From positions 1-5,845 of the forward strand of contig JACFNW010000077.1 in NCBI GenBank assembly GCA_019454665.1: a stretch of DNA of 5,845 nt, written 5' to 3'. The notes below the pieces were generated by a model, which was not told where the DNA came from, did no database searches, and worked only from the letters and a program-made list of their open reading frames with translations. The stretch comes from Fimbriimonadaceae bacterium. GTDB lineage: Bacteria; Armatimonadota; Fimbriimonadia; Fimbriimonadales; Fimbriimonadaceae. The stretch's first letter is position 1; each line of letters opens with the position of its first letter. The position numbers and the translations under genes are program-made. Below are positions 5,184 to 5,845 of the stretch, in pieces.

Positions 5184-5845
5184 TGGACTTGGCGAAGCCG
5201 AGGATGGAATCCGCCTTCGCCCAAACGTCGTCGCCAAAGGCGAGTCCGGCGGCTTGGGCGTTGGCATCCACTTGTTCGGGCTTCGTTGCCCCAATGATAA
5301 CGCTGCTGACCTCGGGCCGGCGCAAGCACCAGGCCAAGGCAAAGGCGGCCACAGAGACGCCGAGCTCGTTCTCGGCGAAGGCCTTGAGTTCTTGCACGCG
5401 GGTCAGCACTTCGTCGCGAAGCACGCCGCCCATGAACATGTTGCTCTTGTCGTCCGCGCCGCGCGTGCCTACGGGAGGCGGCTGGCCCGGCAGGTACTTG
5501 CCCGAAAGGACGCCCTGCGCAAGCGGAGAGAACACGACGTTGCCCATGCCCTCGGCTCGCGTGGCGTCGAGCACCCCGTCCTCGACCCGGCGGTTGAGCA
5601 TGCTGTAGCTGGGCTGGTTGCTGACCGGCGGGTTGGCGTTCATCGCCCGGGCGACAGCTGCGACGCGCGAAATCTCGTGCGCTGGCCACTCGCTCACGCC
5701 CCAGTAGAGCACCTTGCCCTGCTTGATGAGTTCGTCAATCGCCCGCACCGATTCGTCGAGTTGCACTTCGGGGTCGAACCGGTGGAACTGGTGGAGGTCC
5801 ACGTAGTCCGTCTTGAGCCGCCGCAGCGAGTTGTGCACCGATTCG
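5176..5845 (-). CDS. Aldo/keto reductase, potassium-channel-beta-subunit-like, C-terminal 222 residues (5' end beyond window)
   Basis: The frame is open to the right edge, so the N-terminal third is missing, including the usual catalytic Asp, Tyr and Lys. Numbering from the GTG at 5838, which is internal: TDYVDLHQFHRFD (10-22) carries the family's catalytic His at 19; YWGVSEW (45-51), SNQPSYSMLNR (73-83), SPLAQGVLSGKY (104-115) and IIGATKPEQVDAN (181-193) are conserved AKR blocks contributing to the barrel and the NADP(H)-binding end. The spacing and the GVSEW/NQPSYSMLNR pattern fit the Kv-beta-like subfamily (about 310-330 residues). These are cytoplasmic NADPH-dependent carbonyl reductases of broad substrate range, so the substrate cannot be named. 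It is the most upstream visible member of the reductase/ACT/LysC cluster, and its TAA lies within the first codons of the ACT gene. Confidence 0.93.
   Translation of the reverse strand, partial: ESVHNSLRRLKTDYVDLHQFHRFDPEVQLDESVRAIDELIKQGKVLYWGVSEWPAHEISRVAAVARAMNANPPVSNQPSYSMLNRRVEDGVLDATRAEGMGNVVFSPLAQGVLSGKYLPGQPPPVGTRGADDKSNMFMGGVLRDEVLTRVQELKAFAENELGVSVAAFALAWCLRRPEVSSVIIGATKPEQVDANAQAAGLAFGDDVWAKADSILGFAKSNA

Overview
A high-GC window (roughly two-thirds G+C by eye). All five recognisable genes lie on the minus strand, in two tightly packed clusters separated by about 840 bases of repeat-rich, apparently non-coding DNA. The organism is a bacterium. The alpha-2-macroglobulin-type gene with a signal peptide suggests a cell with a periplasm or a crowded outer surface. 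The aspartokinase resembles the Bacillus DapG type, and the intergenic DNA carries dispersed repeats. Together these would fit a deep-branching phylum such as Armatimonadota, but that is a low-confidence inference; no rRNA or other marker is present.

Cluster A (window end down to about 3367, transcribed right to left): the C-terminal two-thirds of an aldo/keto reductase (5845-5176), a stand-alone 157-residue double-ACT protein (5183-4710), and a complete aspartokinase with its own ACT pair (4713-3367). The genes overlap by 8 and 4 bases, so they are almost certainly one operon with coupled translation. The double-ACT protein looks like a detached aspartokinase regulatory region. It is the best candidate here for an uncharacterised regulatory arrangement: a separately encoded ACT partner for LysC at the entry to lysine, threonine, methionine and diaminopimelate synthesis.

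Intergenic region (2523-3366): no convincing gene. It holds two direct copies of an 80-bp composite repeat (34-bp identical head, 15-bp identical tail, variable centre). A third, divergent relative is built around a perfect 11-bp hairpin. There is also a long imperfect inverted repeat, a GC-rich hairpin about 60 bases beyond the lysC stop, and a 16-bp perfect palindrome in the leader of cluster B.

Cluster B (2522 down to the window start): a 449-residue polytopic membrane protein of unknown family overlaps, by ATGA, the 5' part of a secreted alpha-2-macroglobulin-like protein. The 392 visible residues hold a signal peptide, a carboxypeptidase-regulatory-like domain, MG-type domains and the start of the diagnostic DRPIYRPG domain. 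The gene runs off the left edge, so its bait region and any thioester are not visible. It is easy to miss because the frame is open at the window edge.
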